DNA from: JBBRFH01 sp038224615 | GTDB taxonomy: Bacteria; Planctomycetota; Phycisphaerae; Tepidisphaerales; Tepidisphaeraceae | Assembly (NCBI GenBank): GCA_038224615.1 | Contig: JBBRFH010000235.1 | Location: 1-5,440 of the forward strand | Direction: 5' to 3' | DNA: 5,440 nt | Shown: positions 4,904 to 5,440 of the stretch, piece after piece | Layout: each line of letters starts with the position of its first letter | Numbering within the stretch: the first letter of the stretch is position 1 | Made by a program: the position numbers and the translations under genes | Notes under the pieces: model-generated | What the model saw: only the letters and a program-made list of their open reading frames with translations | The model's database searches: none | What the model was told of the DNA's origin: nothing

Positions 4904-4934
4904 CGAGGAGCCGGCGAACGGCGACGCGGGGTCG

Positions 4935-5440
4935 CTAGCGAACAAGCGCGTTGTACCAGTGTTCGCCAAACACCCCGCGTCCCCACATGAGCAGCACGGC
5001 GCGGGCAATCGGCGTCAGTTCGGCATCGGTTATCGCGCGCGAGACGGCGTCGCGCTCGGCGCGCACCGCCCATGATGCGCTGTGTTCGGCGGCGTCGACC
5101 TGCGACTCGATCCGCGCCCGGTCGAGATTCGACGTCGCCATGAAGACCGACTCGGGGTGAACAAGCTGCGCGTCCTCGGCGAAGCCCAGGCAGGTGATCT
5201 CGGCCAGATCGTCGGCGCCGAGCGACAGTTCCTCATGGAGTTCGCGCCGCACGTTGGCGAAAAGATTGATTTTGTCCTCCACCTCGAGCGATCCCGCGAA
5301 CGGGTGAACGCGCGACGGGTAGTACGCCACGCTCTGGTTGCGCCGGCCCATGAGAATGTAGCCATCGCGGGTGAGCAGGCCGGCGCTGACCCCGAGCGGA
5401 TTGGCCATCACCTCGCGGCCGTGCGTGGTGAGGAAATCGG
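4935..5440 (-). CDS. Nudix-like hydrolase, truncated at its N-terminus by the window edge
   Basis: The frame is open from the window edge to a TAG at 4935-4937, giving 167 visible residues (numbered from the first full codon, 5438-5436). A GTG at 5411 could serve as a start, but DFLTTHGRE before it reads on into the family-like MANPLGVSAGLLT, so the true start is probably outside. The catalytic core R65-E66-L67-H68-E69-E70-L71 fits the Nudix box R-E-U-x-E-E. The preceding part is unusual: G49 is 16 residues before R65 instead of 14, and the Gly after EE is Ser (S72). The N-terminal arrangement, NPLGVSAGLL then GRRNQSVAYYPSRVHPFAGSLE, resembles larger nucleoside-diphosphate-linked Nudix enzymes such as the UDP-sugar type, from memory only. 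Such enzymes cleave nucleoside diphosphate-X compounds with divalent metal. The substrate cannot be told. It is on the same strand as cheX but 352 bases away, so it is probably separate. Confidence 0.8.
   Translation of the reverse strand, partial: DFLTTHGREVMANPLGVSAGLLTRDGYILMGRRNQSVAYYPSRVHPFAGSLEVEDKINLFANVRRELHEELSLGADDLAEITCLGFAEDAQLVHPESVFMATSNLDRARIESQVDAAEHSASWAVRAERDAVSRAITDAELTPIARAVLLMWGRGVFGEHWYNALVR

Larger units (their letters stand above)
4583..4934. other. 352-base gene-free stretch between the Nudix-like gene and cheX
   Basis: No convincing coding sequence lies here on either strand. It holds the cheX leader, a weak sigma-28-like candidate promoter (4663-4690), a GC-rich palindrome CGCGGCCGCG at 4741-4750, the palindromic repeat array at 4775-4867, and a small hairpin at 4889-4903. 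Short open frames over the array translate into repetitive peptides created by the CACGAAT units and are not genes. Confidence 0.7.

Noticed and set aside
4932..4941. 10-bp palindrome TCGCTAGCGA over the Nudix stop codon
   Set aside because: It is short, not paired with other sites, and expected by chance in GC-rich coding DNA.

Overview
The window looks like a piece of a GC-rich bacterial chromosome. Nothing in it fixes the taxon. The mix of genes (a FapA/DUF342 protein beside cheX and cheY, a DUF433/DUF5615 pair, genes without Shine-Dalgarno sequences, and an intergenic array of CACGAAT-type repeats) would suit a planctomycete or a related environmental lineage. That placement is inference. 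I see no rRNA, tRNA, CRISPR array, transposase or phage gene.

Left part, plus strand (1-1284): a possible 3' end of an upstream gene is followed by sugE/gdx, a small multidrug resistance family guanidinium exporter. Next comes a two-gene module of the DUF433 (antitoxin-like) and DUF5615 (PIN-like, toxin-like) type. A TANNNT promoter hexamer lies only 6-7 bases before the ATG of both sugE and the DUF433 gene, and neither has a Shine-Dalgarno sequence. Both mRNAs may therefore be leaderless. A 15-bp perfect hairpin closes this block and separates it from the convergent minus-strand genes.

Right part, minus strand (1310-5440, read right to left): a Nudix-like gene truncated by the window edge, a 352-base non-coding gap, then cheX, cheY, a FapA-family gene and sodA. 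cheX, cheY, fapA and sodA each have a clear Shine-Dalgarno sequence exactly 8 bases before the chosen start. CheX (a CheY-P phosphatase) and CheY (a single-domain response regulator) form a phosphorylation/dephosphorylation pair. The FapA-family protein just downstream may link that signal to flagellar placement or assembly. The kinase and receptors must be encoded elsewhere. sodA is a manganese-type superoxide dismutase with its own candidate promoter, so it is probably not a functional part of the chemotaxis set.

The most unusual structure outside genes is a palindromic array at 4775-4867. It has three CACGAAT units at exactly 10-bp spacing, then a 29-base spacer, then three inverted units at the same 10-bp spacing. 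The most interesting expression signal is the contrast between the apparently leaderless plus-strand genes and the Shine-Dalgarno-led minus-strand genes. I did not find strong evidence of a wholly new multi-gene system in this window.
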